Below, piece by piece: positions 24,900-33,624 of a stretch of DNA of 64,000 bases. The notes beneath the pieces are model-generated. The model had not been told where the DNA came from. It saw only the letters and a list, made by a program, of their open reading frames with translations, and made no database searches. The stretch is from SPCO01 sp964579825 (GTDB lineage Bacteria > Chloroflexota > Limnocylindria > Limnocylindrales > CSP1-4). Within the stretch, counting starts at the first letter, position 1; the number at the start of each line of letters is the position of its first letter. The stretch covers positions 124,001-188,000 of the forward strand of contig CAZOHT010000001.1 of assembly GCA_964579825.1 (NCBI GenBank), written 5' to 3'. The position numbers and the translations under genes were made by a program.

Positions 24900-24915
24900 C
24901 GTTTCACGTGAAACA
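24900..24915. promoter_or_regulatory. parS: parS centromere site 2
   Basis: CGTTTCACGTGAAACA matches the parS consensus at 15 of 16 positions (first base C instead of T). It is 166 bases from site 1 and just upstream of the mreD promoter. ParB loaded here would spread over that promoter. Confidence 0.93.
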
Positions 24916-24943
24916 GGCCGTCCGACGCTGGAGGTGCCTCCCG

Positions 24944-24972
24944 TTGCCACCGTTGCGGGTCCGTGGGATACT
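24944..24972 (+). promoter_or_regulatory. Sigma-70-type promoter for mreD-mrdA-rodA
   Basis: TTGCCA (24944-24949), a 17-base spacer and GATACT (24967-24972). Transcription would start near 24979, about 84 bases before the mreD ATG. parS site 2 ends 28 bases upstream of the -35 box. Confidence 0.6.
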
Positions 24973-25062
24973 CCCGCCAGTCGTCGCCGCCAGTTCGATC
25001 TCTCGAGTGCCGCGTAGGCGGGCGCGCGACCTTTGGCCGTTTCGCCGAGGTTCGATCGCTCA

Positions 25063-25563
25063 ATGACCCTGCTACTCGCTGCGGTCGGCGCGACGGGGGC
25101 GGCCCTGTTCGAGTTGACGGTAGGTCCGTATCTCCGGATCGGCGACGCCCAGCCCCACTTCGTACTGGTGCTGGGTATCGTGCTCACGATCGCGGTCGGT
25201 CTCGAGACCGGACTCGTCTGGGCCTTCGTTGGCGGGCTGGCACTTGACGTATTGGCACAGCGACCTCTCGGATCGTCGTCGTTCGCCCTCCTGTTGTGCG
25301 TCGGAGGGGCGTTCGTCCTCGGTCGGGTGTTCGCCCGGGTGCGTCCGCTCGCTCCGGTCATCGCGGTTCCTGTCCTGAGTCTGCTGTATTCGATGGTGTT
25401 GTTCGTGGCGTTCGGTGCTCTAGGTTCTCCGCTGCCCGTCCCGGATCCGATCCAGGCCGTGCTGCCCAGCATCGTGTATGACACCGTGCTTGCCATCCTG
25501 ATCGGGCCGCTCGTGGTCTCGATCCACGACCATCGCGCGATGCAGGAGCGCGTGGACTGGTGA
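25063..25563 (+). CDS. mreD: Rod shape-determining protein MreD
   Basis: A 166-residue protein with about five membrane helices, matching MreD of the elongasome. Typical features are the opening TLLLAAVGATGAALFELTVGPYL, the Asp-rich loop after FVGGLALDVLAQRPLGSSSFALLL, and a final helix before IHDHRAMQER. The frame can also begin at a TTG at 25033, but the ATG at 25063 sits at the start of the first helix and is preferred. It overlaps the PBP2 gene by four bases. No mreC is adjacent, and mreB lies 34 kb away beside murA. Confidence 0.85.
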   Translation: MTLLLAAVGATGAALFELTVGPYLRIGDAQPHFVLVLGIVLTIAVGLETGLVWAFVGGLALDVLAQRPLGSSSFALLLCVGGAFVLGRVFARVRPLAPVIAVPVLSLLYSMVLFVAFGALGSPLPVPDPIQAVLPSIVYDTVLAILIGPLVVSIHDHRAMQERVDW

Positions 25564-27452
25564 ACACCTACCTGGACGGCCGCGTGGAGCCCTCGAAGCG
25601 CCTCTCGCGCTTCCTCGTCTTCGGGCTGGTCGTGCTTATCGGGATCAGCGCACTCACGGCTCGCCTGTTCTACCTTCAGATCGCCAACGGGACCGAGTAC
25701 GCCACGCTCTCGGCCAAGAATCGCGCTGTGCTGCAGGCCATCGCCGCGCCGCGCGGCCTGATGTACGACCGGAACGGGCGACTCCTGGTCACGAACGTGC
25801 CGACCTTCACCGTCAAGGTCCGACCCGCGGACCTGCCCCAGCCTCGTCGCGAGGAAGTCGTACGGCGCCTGGCGGCCCTGACGGGCGTCGACGCGGCCGA
25901 TATCAATACGTCGATCGACAGTAACCCCGGCTCGTCGTTCGACCTGGTCCGTGTCGCCGACGACGTGGACAAGCAGACGGCCCTGCTGATCTCCGAGGCC
26001 GGCTCCGACCTGCCAGGCGTCGAGGTCGTCGTCGAGGCGCGCCGCCACTACACCGATGGACCGCTCATGTCCCAGCTCCTCGGCTACACCGGGCCCGTGT
26101 CCGCCGAGCAGCTCGCCGAGCTCAAGTCGGAGGGGTACCTCCCCGACGACCTGATCGGCAAGACCGGCCTCGAGTCGACCTATGAGTCGGAGCTCCGCGG
26201 CACCTACGGCTCCGAGAGTGTCGAGCGGGACGCCTCGGGGCGTCGGATCCAGGTCCTCCAGACGGTCCGTGAGGCCCAGCCCGGGGACTCGCTCACGCTC
26301 ACCATCGATACGAAGGCCCAGAAGGATGCCGAGAACGCCCTCCGCTGGGCGATGCGCCAGGTCGGGATCAAGCGCGGCACCGTGATCGCCATGAACCCGC
26401 AGAACGGTGAGATCCTCGCGATGGTCAGCCTGCCGACCTACGACAACAACCAGTTCGCGCGCGGGATCAGCAACAAGGCGTATCAGAAGCTCCTCGAGAA
26501 CCCGGACAAGCCGCTGATCAACCATGCCACCCAGGCCTGGTACCCACCGGGCTCCACCTACAAGCTCGTCACCGGGACGGGCGCCATCGACGACGGCAAG
26601 GTGACCGCCAACACCCGGGTCGCGACCAAGGGCTACCTCACCCTCGGCACGACCAAGTTCTACGACTGGAATCGGCGCGGATTCGGGCCGTGCGACATCT
26701 ACTGCGGCTTCGGCCACTCGAGCGATACCTACTTCTTCACGCTCGCGGGCAAGCTCGGGATCGACCGTCTCGCCTACTGGGCGGAGCAGTACGGCTTCGG
26801 TTCGCCGACCGGGATCGACCTTCCGGGCGAGGTCAGCGGCATCGTCCCGTCCAATCGATGGAAGCAGGCCACGCTCGGCGCGGAGATCTTCCCCGGCGAG
26901 ACGTACCAGGCCGGCATCGGGCAGGGGTACGACGTGGTGACCCCGATCCAGCTGATCAACGCGTATGCCGCGCTCGCGAACGGCGGCACGCTCTACCAGC
27001 CGCACCTCGTCAAGGAGATCGTGGGGCCGGACGGCGCGGTGGTGAAGACCGTCGAGCCGACCGTCATCCACGAGATGGACGTGAAGGCAAGCGTCTTGAA
27101 GACGATGCGCAATGCCGCCCGCTCGACGGTCACCCTGCGGCACACCTACAACCTCGTCGACATGCCGATCAAGGTCGCAGGCAAGTCAGGCACGGCCGAA
27201 TTCGGGACCCGCGACAAGCAGGGTCGCCTGCCATTCCACTCCTGGTTCGTCGGATTCACGCCGGGCGACCCCTACAAGGGTTCCTTCGACAAGACCGATT
27301 CGAAGCTGGTCGTCCTGGCGTTCGCCTACGACTCCCGCACGAAGAGCAACGCCGCGACCGAGATCGTGAAGTACTTCCTGCAGGAGCACTATGGCATCGA
27401 GCAGAACTACCTGAATCCGCTTGACCGCGGCAACTTCTACCAGAGCAACTGA
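25560..27452 (+). CDS. mrdA: Penicillin-binding protein 2, elongasome transpeptidase
   Basis: A 630-residue class B PBP that cross-links peptidoglycan during side-wall growth. One N-terminal anchor lies at about 17-38. The pedestal/dimer domain follows (PRGLMYDRNGRLLVTNVPTFTVKV). The transpeptidase has S332 in PPGSTYKL (SxxK), HSSDTYFF (SxD/N box) near 386-393 and GKSGTAEFG (KTG-type box). The start is GTG overlapping the mreD stop (GTGA), and rodA overlaps its own stop by one base. This is the usual mreD-pbp2-rodA order, so PBP2 and RodA probably form one polymerase/transpeptidase pair. Confidence 0.95.
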   Translation: MNTYLDGRVEPSKRLSRFLVFGLVVLIGISALTARLFYLQIANGTEYATLSAKNRAVLQAIAAPRGLMYDRNGRLLVTNVPTFTVKVRPADLPQPRREEVVRRLAALTGVDAADINTSIDSNPGSSFDLVRVADDVDKQTALLISEAGSDLPGVEVVVEARRHYTDGPLMSQLLGYTGPVSAEQLAELKSEGYLPDDLIGKTGLESTYESELRGTYGSESVERDASGRRIQVLQTVREAQPGDSLTLTIDTKAQKDAENALRWAMRQVGIKRGTVIAMNPQNGEILAMVSLPTYDNNQFARGISNKAYQKLLENPDKPLINHATQAWYPPGSTYKLVTGTGAIDDGKVTANTRVATKGYLTLGTTKFYDWNRRGFGPCDIYCGFGHSSDTYFFTLAGKLGIDRLAYWAEQYGFGSPTGIDLPGEVSGIVPSNRWKQATLGAEIFPGETYQAGIGQGYDVVTPIQLINAYAALANGGTLYQPHLVKEIVGPDGAVVKTVEPTVIHEMDVKASVLKTMRNAARSTVTLRHTYNLVDMPIKVAGKSGTAEFGTRDKQGRLPFHSWFVGFTPGDPYKGSFDKTDSKLVVLAFAYDSRTKSNAATEIVKYFLQEHYGIEQNYLNPLDRGNFYQSN

Positions 27453-28612
27453 TGGGCGTGATCCGAGCCGAACCCGCGCGCATGACCGACTGGGCCGCCA
27501 AGTCCGTCGGCCTGGCGTGGCGCGCCTTCGACTGGCAACTCCTCACGTACGCCGCGCTCCTCGGGGCGATCGGTCTCGCGATGGCCTACACGAACAGCGT
27601 CGAGGAGGGCAAGCTCCCACTCGAGGCCGGAACGACGTTCACACGCGGGCTCATGTGGGCCGTCGTCGCGGTCGTGATGTACGCCCTGGCCACGGCTTTC
27701 GACTACCGCTGGCTGAAGACGCTCGCCTGGCCGATCTACGTCCTCCAGCTCGGGTTGCTCGTCCTCACCCTCGCCATCGGGGACGGCGTCGGGGGATCCG
27801 CCCGCTGGGTGAGCGTCGGGCCGTTCACGTTCCAGTTCAGCGAGTTGGCGAAGGTCCTGATGATCATCGTGCTCGCGAACTACCTCGGCTCGCGCCAGGG
27901 GCGGCTCGACTCGATCGGGGCGATCCTGGGTGCGTGCGTGCTCGTCGTGCCACCCCTGGCGCTCGTCATGTTGCAGCCGGACCTCGGGACGTCCCTGGTG
28001 TTCGCGGGCATCCTGGTCGGGATGCTGTGGATGTCCGGGGCGAGCCTCAAGTGGCTGCTGGCGCTCGGCGCGCTGGTCATCGCGATGATCCCGCTCGCGT
28101 GGACCTACGTCCTGCGCGACTATCAGAAGGAACGCCTGACCTCGTTCCTGAACCCTGATCCGGACATCCAGGGCGCCGGCTACCAGCTGTACCAGGCCCA
28201 GATCTCCGTCGGGTCCGGTGGCTGGCTGGGGAAGGGCCTGACCAACGGGACGCCGGCGCAGAGCGGGTTCCTCCCGGTCCAGACGACCGACTTCGTGTTC
28301 GCCAAGCTGGCCGAGGAGCTCGGCTTCCTCGGTGCCATGGTCACGTTCCTCCTGTTCGTCCTGCTCCTGTGGCGGATCCTCGCCGACGGCTGGCGATCGC
28401 GGGACTCGTTCGGGACCATGTTCGCGGCCGGGCTGGCCTCCATGATCCTGTTCCAGTTGGTCGTCAACGTGGGCATGGTCCTCGGGGTCATGCCGATCAC
28501 GGGCATCCCGCTGCCGTTCGTCACCCACGGCGGGGCGTCCCTCGTGAGCCTGGCCATCGCGCTCGGGATCATGCAGAGCATCAACATCCGCCAGTCGAAG
28601 GCGGAGTGGTGA
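27452..28612 (+). CDS. rodA: Peptidoglycan glycosyltransferase RodA
   Basis: A 386-residue SEDS-family polymerase with about ten membrane helices. Recognisable segments are GGSARWVSVGPFTFQFSELAKVLMIIVLANYL, LVMLQPDLGTSLVF, the loop YQLYQAQISVGSGGWLGKGLTNGTPAQSGFLP, TDFVFAKLAEELGFLGA and the final GIPLPFVTHGGASLVSLAIALGI. The extended N-terminus before the first helix is about 30 residues. It is coupled to PBP2 (one-base overlap). RodA rather than FtsW is favoured by the mreD-PBP2 context. Confidence 0.94.
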   Translation: MGVIRAEPARMTDWAAKSVGLAWRAFDWQLLTYAALLGAIGLAMAYTNSVEEGKLPLEAGTTFTRGLMWAVVAVVMYALATAFDYRWLKTLAWPIYVLQLGLLVLTLAIGDGVGGSARWVSVGPFTFQFSELAKVLMIIVLANYLGSRQGRLDSIGAILGACVLVVPPLALVMLQPDLGTSLVFAGILVGMLWMSGASLKWLLALGALVIAMIPLAWTYVLRDYQKERLTSFLNPDPDIQGAGYQLYQAQISVGSGGWLGKGLTNGTPAQSGFLPVQTTDFVFAKLAEELGFLGAMVTFLLFVLLLWRILADGWRSRDSFGTMFAAGLASMILFQLVVNVGMVLGVMPITGIPLPFVTHGGASLVSLAIALGIMQSINIRQSKAEW

Positions 28613-28652
28613 CGACTCGGGCTGGACTGGGCGATACGCCCGGACTCGTGGC

Positions 28653-29159
28653 TTGAGCGAACGTACGCGCCTGGCTCGGGACACGCCGGTCTCGGTCTGC
28701 CAGGGGCTCCTCGCCATCGAGCCGTTGCTCGTGCAGGTCGACGACGATGTCCTGACCGCGATGCGGCGGTCGGCGGGACAGCCGGAGACGCGACTGATCG
28801 GCGTCGTCGATGCGGATGGCGTGCTGGCCGGCGTGCTCCCCGTGCTTCGTCTCGCGGAAGCCGTGATCGCCCGCGTCGCGCCCGAGTCGTTGCTGACCGA
28901 GATCGCGGACCTGGCCGACGTGGAGCGGTTCAAGCGGGCCGTGGAAGCGCACGTCGTGAGCGACCTCATGGTCGAGCCGGCCACGGTCCGCGGCGATGCG
29001 ACCGTCGATGCCGCCTTCCGCCAGATGCACCTCCGCCACCTGTCGGCGCTCTACGTGGTCGATCGGGCCGGTCGGCCCACCGGCTACCTGGACCTCCTGG
29101 AACTCGCGGTCAACTATGTCGACGCACTCGAGGGCGAGCCGCCAGCCACGACGACATGA
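28653..29159 (+). CDS. CBS-domain pair protein
   Basis: A 168-residue protein made of two CBS motifs: the first at about 13-75 (LIGVVDADGVLAGVLPVLRLAEAV), the second at about 100-160 (VSDLMVEPATVRGDATVDAAFRQM, SALYVVDRAGRPTGYLDLLEL). CBS pairs bind adenosine nucleotides and often gate transporters. The middle segment LLTEIADLADVERF resembles MgtE-type regulators. It starts at TTG 28653, and its stop overlaps the ATG of the following permease (ATGA), which argues that it regulates that transporter. No separate enzyme domain is present. Confidence 0.8.
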   Translation: MSERTRLARDTPVSVCQGLLAIEPLLVQVDDDVLTAMRRSAGQPETRLIGVVDADGVLAGVLPVLRLAEAVIARVAPESLLTEIADLADVERFKRAVEAHVVSDLMVEPATVRGDATVDAAFRQMHLRHLSALYVVDRAGRPTGYLDLLELAVNYVDALEGEPPATTT

Positions 29160-30433
29160 CGATGGAACCGGTCGTCGCCCTGACCCTGGTCATCTTCGTC
29201 GCGACCTACGCGCTCATCGCGACGGAGCGGATGGACAAGACCATCGCCGCGCTCCTCGGTGGCACCACCGTGGTCCTGCTGGGGATCGTCGGCCAGGAGG
29301 AAGCGTTCGGGGCGATCGACCTGAACGTCATCTTCCTGCTGTCCGGGATGATGGTGATGGCGGCCATCCTGCGACGGACCGGGTTCTTCCAGTGGCTGGC
29401 CATCCGATCGGTCAAGGTCGCCGGTGGCGATCCGTTCCGGCTCCTGGTCGTGCTCTCGGTCGTCTGCGCGGTCCTGTCCGCCCTGATCGACAACGTGACG
29501 ACCGTCGTCCTCATCGCCCCCGTGACGTTGTACATCGCGACGGTCCTGCGCGTGTCACCCGTCCCGTTCCTGATCGCCGAGATCCTGGCCTCGAACATCG
29601 GCGGGACCGCGACCCTGATCGGCGATCCGCCCAACATCCTGATCGGATCGGCGGCCGGTCTGTCGTTCGTCGATTTCCTGGTCAACATGACGCCGATCGC
29701 GGCCGCGATCCTGCTCGTCTTCCTCGCCCTGCTGCGTCCGATGTTCGGGCGTGACCTCGCGGTCCACGCCGACGTCCGGGATGCCGTCCTGGCGCTCGAC
29801 GAGCGCGAGGTCCTCGGCGACATCCGCCTGCTGCGACTGAGCCTGTCCATCCTGGGAGCGACGATCGTCGGCTTCGTCTTCGCGCGGCCGCTCGGCCTCG
29901 AAGCTGGGACGATCGCCCTCTTCGGAGCGGCCGTCCTGACGCTCCTGTCCCGCCTGGAGGTCGAGTCCGTGCTGCGGGAGGTCGAGTGGCCGACCCTGTT
30001 CTTCTTCGTCGGGCTGTTCATGCTGGTCGAGGCCGTCGTCCATGTCGGGATCATCGACTCCGTCGCCGCGTGGCTCATCGACCTGACGGGCGGTGACCCG
30101 ACCGTCACCACGCTCGGCCTGCTGTGGCTGTCGGGGATCGCCTCGGCCATCGTGGACAACATCCCGTACACGGCGACGATGATCCCGGTCGTGGAGGAGC
30201 TCGGGGCCGCTGGTCTGCCGATCGAGCCGCTGTGGTGGGCGCTGGCGCTGGGAGCGTGCCTCGGCGGGAACGCGACGATCGTCGGGGCGTCCGCCAACGT
30301 CGTCGTCGCCGGCCTCGGCGGTCGAGCCGGTCATCCGATCACGTTCGGGACCTTCGTGCGCTACGGTGTCGTCGTGACCACGATCTCCCTGGTGATGTCC
30401 ACCGGCTACCTCTACGTCCGCTACCTGGCCTGA
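29156..30433 (+). CDS. ArsB/NhaD-family ion transporter
   Basis: A 425-residue permease of the ion transporter (SLC13/ArsB/NhaD) superfamily with about 11-12 helices. The family core is visible: IDLNVIFLLSGMMVMAAILRRTGFFQWLA, LSALIDNVTTVVLIAPVT, ILASNIGGTATLIGDPPNILIGSAAGL and, in the second half, ASAIVDNIPYTATMIPVV and LGGNATIVGASANVVVAGL. The paired DNxxT/DNIPYT and GGTATLIGDPPN/GGNATIVGASAN motifs form the ion site. The substrate could be Na+/H+ exchange or an oxyanion; the sequence does not decide. It is coupled to the CBS gene. Confidence 0.88.
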   Translation: MTMEPVVALTLVIFVATYALIATERMDKTIAALLGGTTVVLLGIVGQEEAFGAIDLNVIFLLSGMMVMAAILRRTGFFQWLAIRSVKVAGGDPFRLLVVLSVVCAVLSALIDNVTTVVLIAPVTLYIATVLRVSPVPFLIAEILASNIGGTATLIGDPPNILIGSAAGLSFVDFLVNMTPIAAAILLVFLALLRPMFGRDLAVHADVRDAVLALDEREVLGDIRLLRLSLSILGATIVGFVFARPLGLEAGTIALFGAAVLTLLSRLEVESVLREVEWPTLFFFVGLFMLVEAVVHVGIIDSVAAWLIDLTGGDPTVTTLGLLWLSGIASAIVDNIPYTATMIPVVEELGAAGLPIEPLWWALALGACLGGNATIVGASANVVVAGLGGRAGHPITFGTFVRYGVVVTTISLVMSTGYLYVRYLA

Positions 30434-30439
30434 CCGGAC

Positions 30440-31693
30440 GTGTTCGCCCACCTGATCGCCTCCGCGGCCCCCATCGGCCCGGTCGTCCCCGGCCTTCCCG
30501 GCGCTTCGGAGGCGCCCCTCTCGGCCCTGTTCGCGGTCTTCCTCCTGTTCGTCGGGGCGAAGCTCGGGGAGGAGGCCGCCAGGCGGCTGCGCCAGCCGGC
30601 GGTCGTCGGCGAACTGTTCGGCGGGTTCGTGGTCGGGACCTACGGCCTTGGCTGGGTCACGCCGGATCAGACCGCCCTGGTCCTGTCCGAGATCGGCGTG
30701 GTGGTGCTGTTGTTCAGCGTCGGCCTGGAGGTCCGGATGGACGACCTGCTCGCCGTCGGGCGTCCCGCCGTCCTGACGGCCGTGCTGGGCATGATCCTGC
30801 CCATCTCGGCCGCCGTCGCCCTGGGCCTGATGATCGGCAGCGAGATGTCGACGGCGGTCTTCCTCGGTCTCGCGCTGGCCGCCACGAGCATCGGGATCAC
30901 GAGCCGGGTCCTGGCCGAGATGGGCGTCCTGGACCGGACGTTCGCCCGGGTGATCCTGGGCGCGGCGGTCATCGACGACGTGGCCTCACTGATCCTCATC
31001 GGCCTGGTGTCGAGCTCCGTGAGCGGGGACCTGTCCGCGTCGACGCTGCTCGTGGCGGTCGCCGCCGTCGGCCTGGTGGGTCTCGGGTTCGCCGCCGCGC
31101 GACGAGCACGCGGCCTCTCACGCGATGTGTTCACGTGGCCGATGTTCGCCGACACGCCGTTGGTGCCGGCATTCATCCTGATGTTCGCGCTCGCGCTGAT
31201 CTCGGCGGCCATCGGCCTCGCGGCCATCATCGGCGCGTTCGTGGCCGGCCTGATCATCGCCGAGACCGAAGCGCGCGAGGAGCTCGAGCACGAGATGCAC
31301 TCGCTCGGCCAGATCTTCATCCCGTTCTTCTTTGCCGTGACCGGAGCGCAGCTCGACCTTGGGGCGCTGCTCGATCCGGCCGTCGCGGGCCTGGCCATCG
31401 CGCTGGCCGTCATCGGGATCCTGACCAAGCTCTTCGGCGGCATCGTCGGGGCTTGGGCGACCGGACGATGGTCGGCGATCGCGGTCGGATCGGGGATGGT
31501 GCCGCGCGGCGAGGTCGGCATCGTCGTCGTGAACCTCGGTCTGGTCGCCGGCGTCCTGTCCGGCGCCACCTTCAGTGCGGTGTTGGTCGCCGTCGTCATC
31601 ACGACCGTGGCGGCCCCGTACATGCTGGCCGTGGCGGTCCCGCGCGCCACCGAGGAGGCTGCCGCTGCGCCGACCGGCGCGGCCGGGCCCTAG
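30440..31693 (+). CDS. CPA2-type monovalent cation/proton antiporter
   Basis: A 417-residue membrane protein of the CPA2 (KefB/NapA-like) family with about 12 helices. The N-terminal LLFVGAKLGEEAARRLRQPAVVGELFGGFVVG and LSEIGVVVLLFSVGLEVRMDDL are diagnostic. The ion-binding Asp pair is in GAAVIDDVASLILIGLV, near residue 178. Late helices include MVPRGEVGIVVVNLGLVAG. No TrkA-N/RCK domain is fused. It starts at GTG, six bases after the ArsB/NhaD-like gene, forming a three-gene ion-homeostasis unit with the CBS protein. Its stop overlaps the convergent J-domain gene by four bases. Confidence 0.9.
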   Translation: MFAHLIASAAPIGPVVPGLPGASEAPLSALFAVFLLFVGAKLGEEAARRLRQPAVVGELFGGFVVGTYGLGWVTPDQTALVLSEIGVVVLLFSVGLEVRMDDLLAVGRPAVLTAVLGMILPISAAVALGLMIGSEMSTAVFLGLALAATSIGITSRVLAEMGVLDRTFARVILGAAVIDDVASLILIGLVSSSVSGDLSASTLLVAVAAVGLVGLGFAAARRARGLSRDVFTWPMFADTPLVPAFILMFALALISAAIGLAAIIGAFVAGLIIAETEAREELEHEMHSLGQIFIPFFFAVTGAQLDLGALLDPAVAGLAIALAVIGILTKLFGGIVGAWATGRWSAIAVGSGMVPRGEVGIVVVNLGLVAGVLSGATFSAVLVAVVITTVAAPYMLAVAVPRATEEAAAAPTGAAGP

Positions 31694-32343
31694 CGCCGGC
31701 GGAACAACCCTCGCCGATCCGCCGCCTCGGCCTCGACGGACGTCCGCCGCCCCGTCCGACGCAGGATCGCGTCGACCTCCTCGCGGTACGGGCGCCCGAT
31801 CGGCGTCCGGTCGAGCCACTCGATGTACTCGAGATCCCGTCGAGCGATCTCGCCGAGCGACCAACCCGCGTAGCGTCCGAAGTTCAGGACACTCCCTGCC
31901 GGGTTGCCCGGCGGGACCCCCGCCGCGCCGTACCCGTCGGCCGCACGCATGGACTCGTGATAGCCGCCTCCGACGTTCGACCGGCCGGAGGTCCAGTCGC
32001 GCGACACTTCCTCGGGCGGTCGTGGCGGGGGAGCCGGCCTGCCTTCCTGGGTCGAGCCGGTCGGGGCTCCGCGCGACGGCGCCCCCGGCATGGCCGACGC
32101 CGGGGACCGGGACTCGGACGCCGCGCCGGCTGACCGCTGGCGATCGAACGCCGCACGGGCGAGTGGGTCGCCCAGCCGTGCCCAGGCTGCGTTGATCGCC
32201 GCCATCCGGGCCTCGGCCTCGAGGCCGGGCATGACATCCGGGTGGTACTTGCGCGCGAGCCGGCGATAGGCGGCCTGGATGACCTCGTCCTCGGCCTCCG
32301 GGTCCACCTGGAGGATCTTGTAGGGGTCCGTCGGGTCAGCCAC
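31690..32343 (-). CDS. J-domain protein with a C-terminal DUF3820-like module
   Basis: A 217-residue DnaJ-type co-chaperone. The J domain spans residues 5-67 with the Hsp70-stimulating HPD intact (ARKYHPDVMPG). A Pro/Gly/Ser-rich linker follows (about 75-145). The C-terminal module LNFGRYAGWSLGEIARRDLEYIEWLDRTPIGRP resembles the short FGKxKGxxLxEI-YLxWL unit found in DUF3820 and some nuclease-associated proteins. No zinc-finger or DnaJ C-terminal domain is present, so it is a class C J protein, perhaps with a nucleic-acid-related client. It overlaps the AI-2E family permease start by eight bases on the same strand. Confidence 0.85.
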   Translation of the reverse strand: MADPTDPYKILQVDPEAEDEVIQAAYRRLARKYHPDVMPGLEAEARMAAINAAWARLGDPLARAAFDRQRSAGAASESRSPASAMPGAPSRGAPTGSTQEGRPAPPPRPPEEVSRDWTSGRSNVGGGYHESMRAADGYGAAGVPPGNPAGSVLNFGRYAGWSLGEIARRDLEYIEWLDRTPIGRPYREEVDAILRRTGRRTSVEAEAADRRGLFRRR

Positions 32344-33604
32344 CGGTCGGCTCGGGAGGGGCCGCCGGCTCCATTCGACCGGGCGGCAGGGGCCCTAGCC
32401 TGGCCACGAGGGCGGCCAGCGCCTCCGGGTCGTCCGGCGACATCCGACGGAACAGATAGCGAACGACATCACGCCCGGCGGCCGTGACGGGCAGGGCCAG
32501 GATGGCCCCCAGCAATCCGGCCAACGAGCCGCCGATGATGATCGCGGCCATCACGATCGCCGGGTGGAGTTCCACCGCGTCGCCCTGGATCTTCGGGACA
32601 AGGAGGTTGTTCTCGATCTGTTGCACGAGGAGGTACAGCGCCAGCGCCGCCGCGACCGGCACCAGTCCGGCCGTCGCCGCCAGCAGGACCGCCGGTACCG
32701 CCGAGATGATCGGACCGATGATCGGTACCAGTTCCAGGACGCCGGCGATGATCGACAGCAGGATGGCGTACCGGCCGAAGACCGGGTCGACGGTCTGGCT
32801 CAGGATCATCAGCCCGATGTACGTGAAGATGCCGACCGCGAAGCCGAGGATCAACTGGCCGCGGACCCACTGGCCGAAGACCCGCTCGACCGACCGGATC
32901 ACGGCCCAGACATCGAACCGCCAGGCCGCCGGCAGCGAGCGGTCGAAGGACGCGGTCAGCGCGACCCGGTCCTTGAGCAGGTAGAACACGAAGACCGGCA
33001 GGATCAGGTAGGCGAAGACCGCGCCGATGAGACTCCCGGCGCCGCTCACGAGCGGGAGCAGGAACGACAGGTCCAGGCCCACGCCGCCTCCGCCGCCACT
33101 CCCGATGCCGGCGATGATGTGGTCGATCCACTCACGCAGCGCCGCGGGCAGCTCCAGGTGCGAGTAGAGGTCGTACAGCTTCTGGAGCTGGGCGCTCAGC
33201 TGCTCGGCGAGCGCCGGGAAGTCGGCGATGAAGCGGACCAGCTCGTCGATCATCGGCCCGACGGTCACCCACAGGAACCCGGTGAAGGCCGCGAGCGCGG
33301 TCACGTACACGATGAGGATGGCCAGACTGCGCCGGATCCCGCGGGCCGCCAGTCGGCGAACGAGCGGGTCGAGCAGGTAGACGAACAGGAGCCCGACGAT
33401 GAACGGGCGGACCGAATCGCGTGCCATCCACAGCAGGAGGCCCAGGACGAGCCCGGCCACGACCAGCAGGACGACCCGAGGCGAGACCGGGGCGAACGCC
33501 GTCGGCTCGCCGGCGACGGGCGGGCGGATGAACGGCGGTGGCGGGATGCCGGCGCCGCCAGCGCCTTGAGCGGCGACCGGACCGGGTCGGGCGGGCTCGT
33601 TCAT
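32336..33604 (-). CDS. AI-2E (PerM/TqsA) family permease
   Basis: A 422-residue membrane protein with about eight helices, of the AI-2E transporter/PerM family whose members export small molecules or exchange Na+/H+. The family signature is IIAGVLELVPIIGPIISAVPAVLLA, followed by LVQQIENNLLVPKIQGDAVELHPAIVM. The Pro-rich N-terminus is cytosolic. ATG at 33604 is chosen over an upstream open frame because the extra part is low-complexity and overlaps the divergent gene. TAGTCT (33618-33613, with TG before it) lies eight bases before the ATG with no SD, suggesting a leaderless transcript. The divergent DUF2344 gene starts 20 bases away. Confidence 0.9.
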   Translation of the reverse strand: MNEPARPGPVAAQGAGGAGIPPPPFIRPPVAGEPTAFAPVSPRVVLLVVAGLVLGLLLWMARDSVRPFIVGLLFVYLLDPLVRRLAARGIRRSLAILIVYVTALAAFTGFLWVTVGPMIDELVRFIADFPALAEQLSAQLQKLYDLYSHLELPAALREWIDHIIAGIGSGGGGGVGLDLSFLLPLVSGAGSLIGAVFAYLILPVFVFYLLKDRVALTASFDRSLPAAWRFDVWAVIRSVERVFGQWVRGQLILGFAVGIFTYIGLMILSQTVDPVFGRYAILLSIIAGVLELVPIIGPIISAVPAVLLAATAGLVPVAAALALYLLVQQIENNLLVPKIQGDAVELHPAIVMAAIIIGGSLAGLLGAILALPVTAAGRDVVRYLFRRMSPDDPEALAALVARLGPLPPGRMEPAAPPEPTGG

Positions 33605-33624
33605 CGTGCCGCAGACTACCAGAC

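Larger units (their letters stand above)
24595..25062. other. 468-bp intergenic centromere-like region between parA and mreD
   Basis: The only long gene-free gap of the window. From left to right it holds the parA extended -10 box (24630-24638), a 12-base palindrome CCACGTACGTGG (24690-24701), a parS site (24734-24749), a 25-base direct repeat (24818-24874), a second parS (24900-24915) and the mreD promoter (24944-24972). Genes diverge on both sides. I found no DnaA boxes (TTATCCACA-like) here, so it is better seen as a centromere than as oriC itself. Confidence 0.75.

Noticed and set aside
24595..25062. Chromosomal replication origin (oriC)
   Set aside because: No DnaA boxes, AT-rich unwinding element or dnaA/dnaN genes were seen; parS sites alone indicate a centromere.
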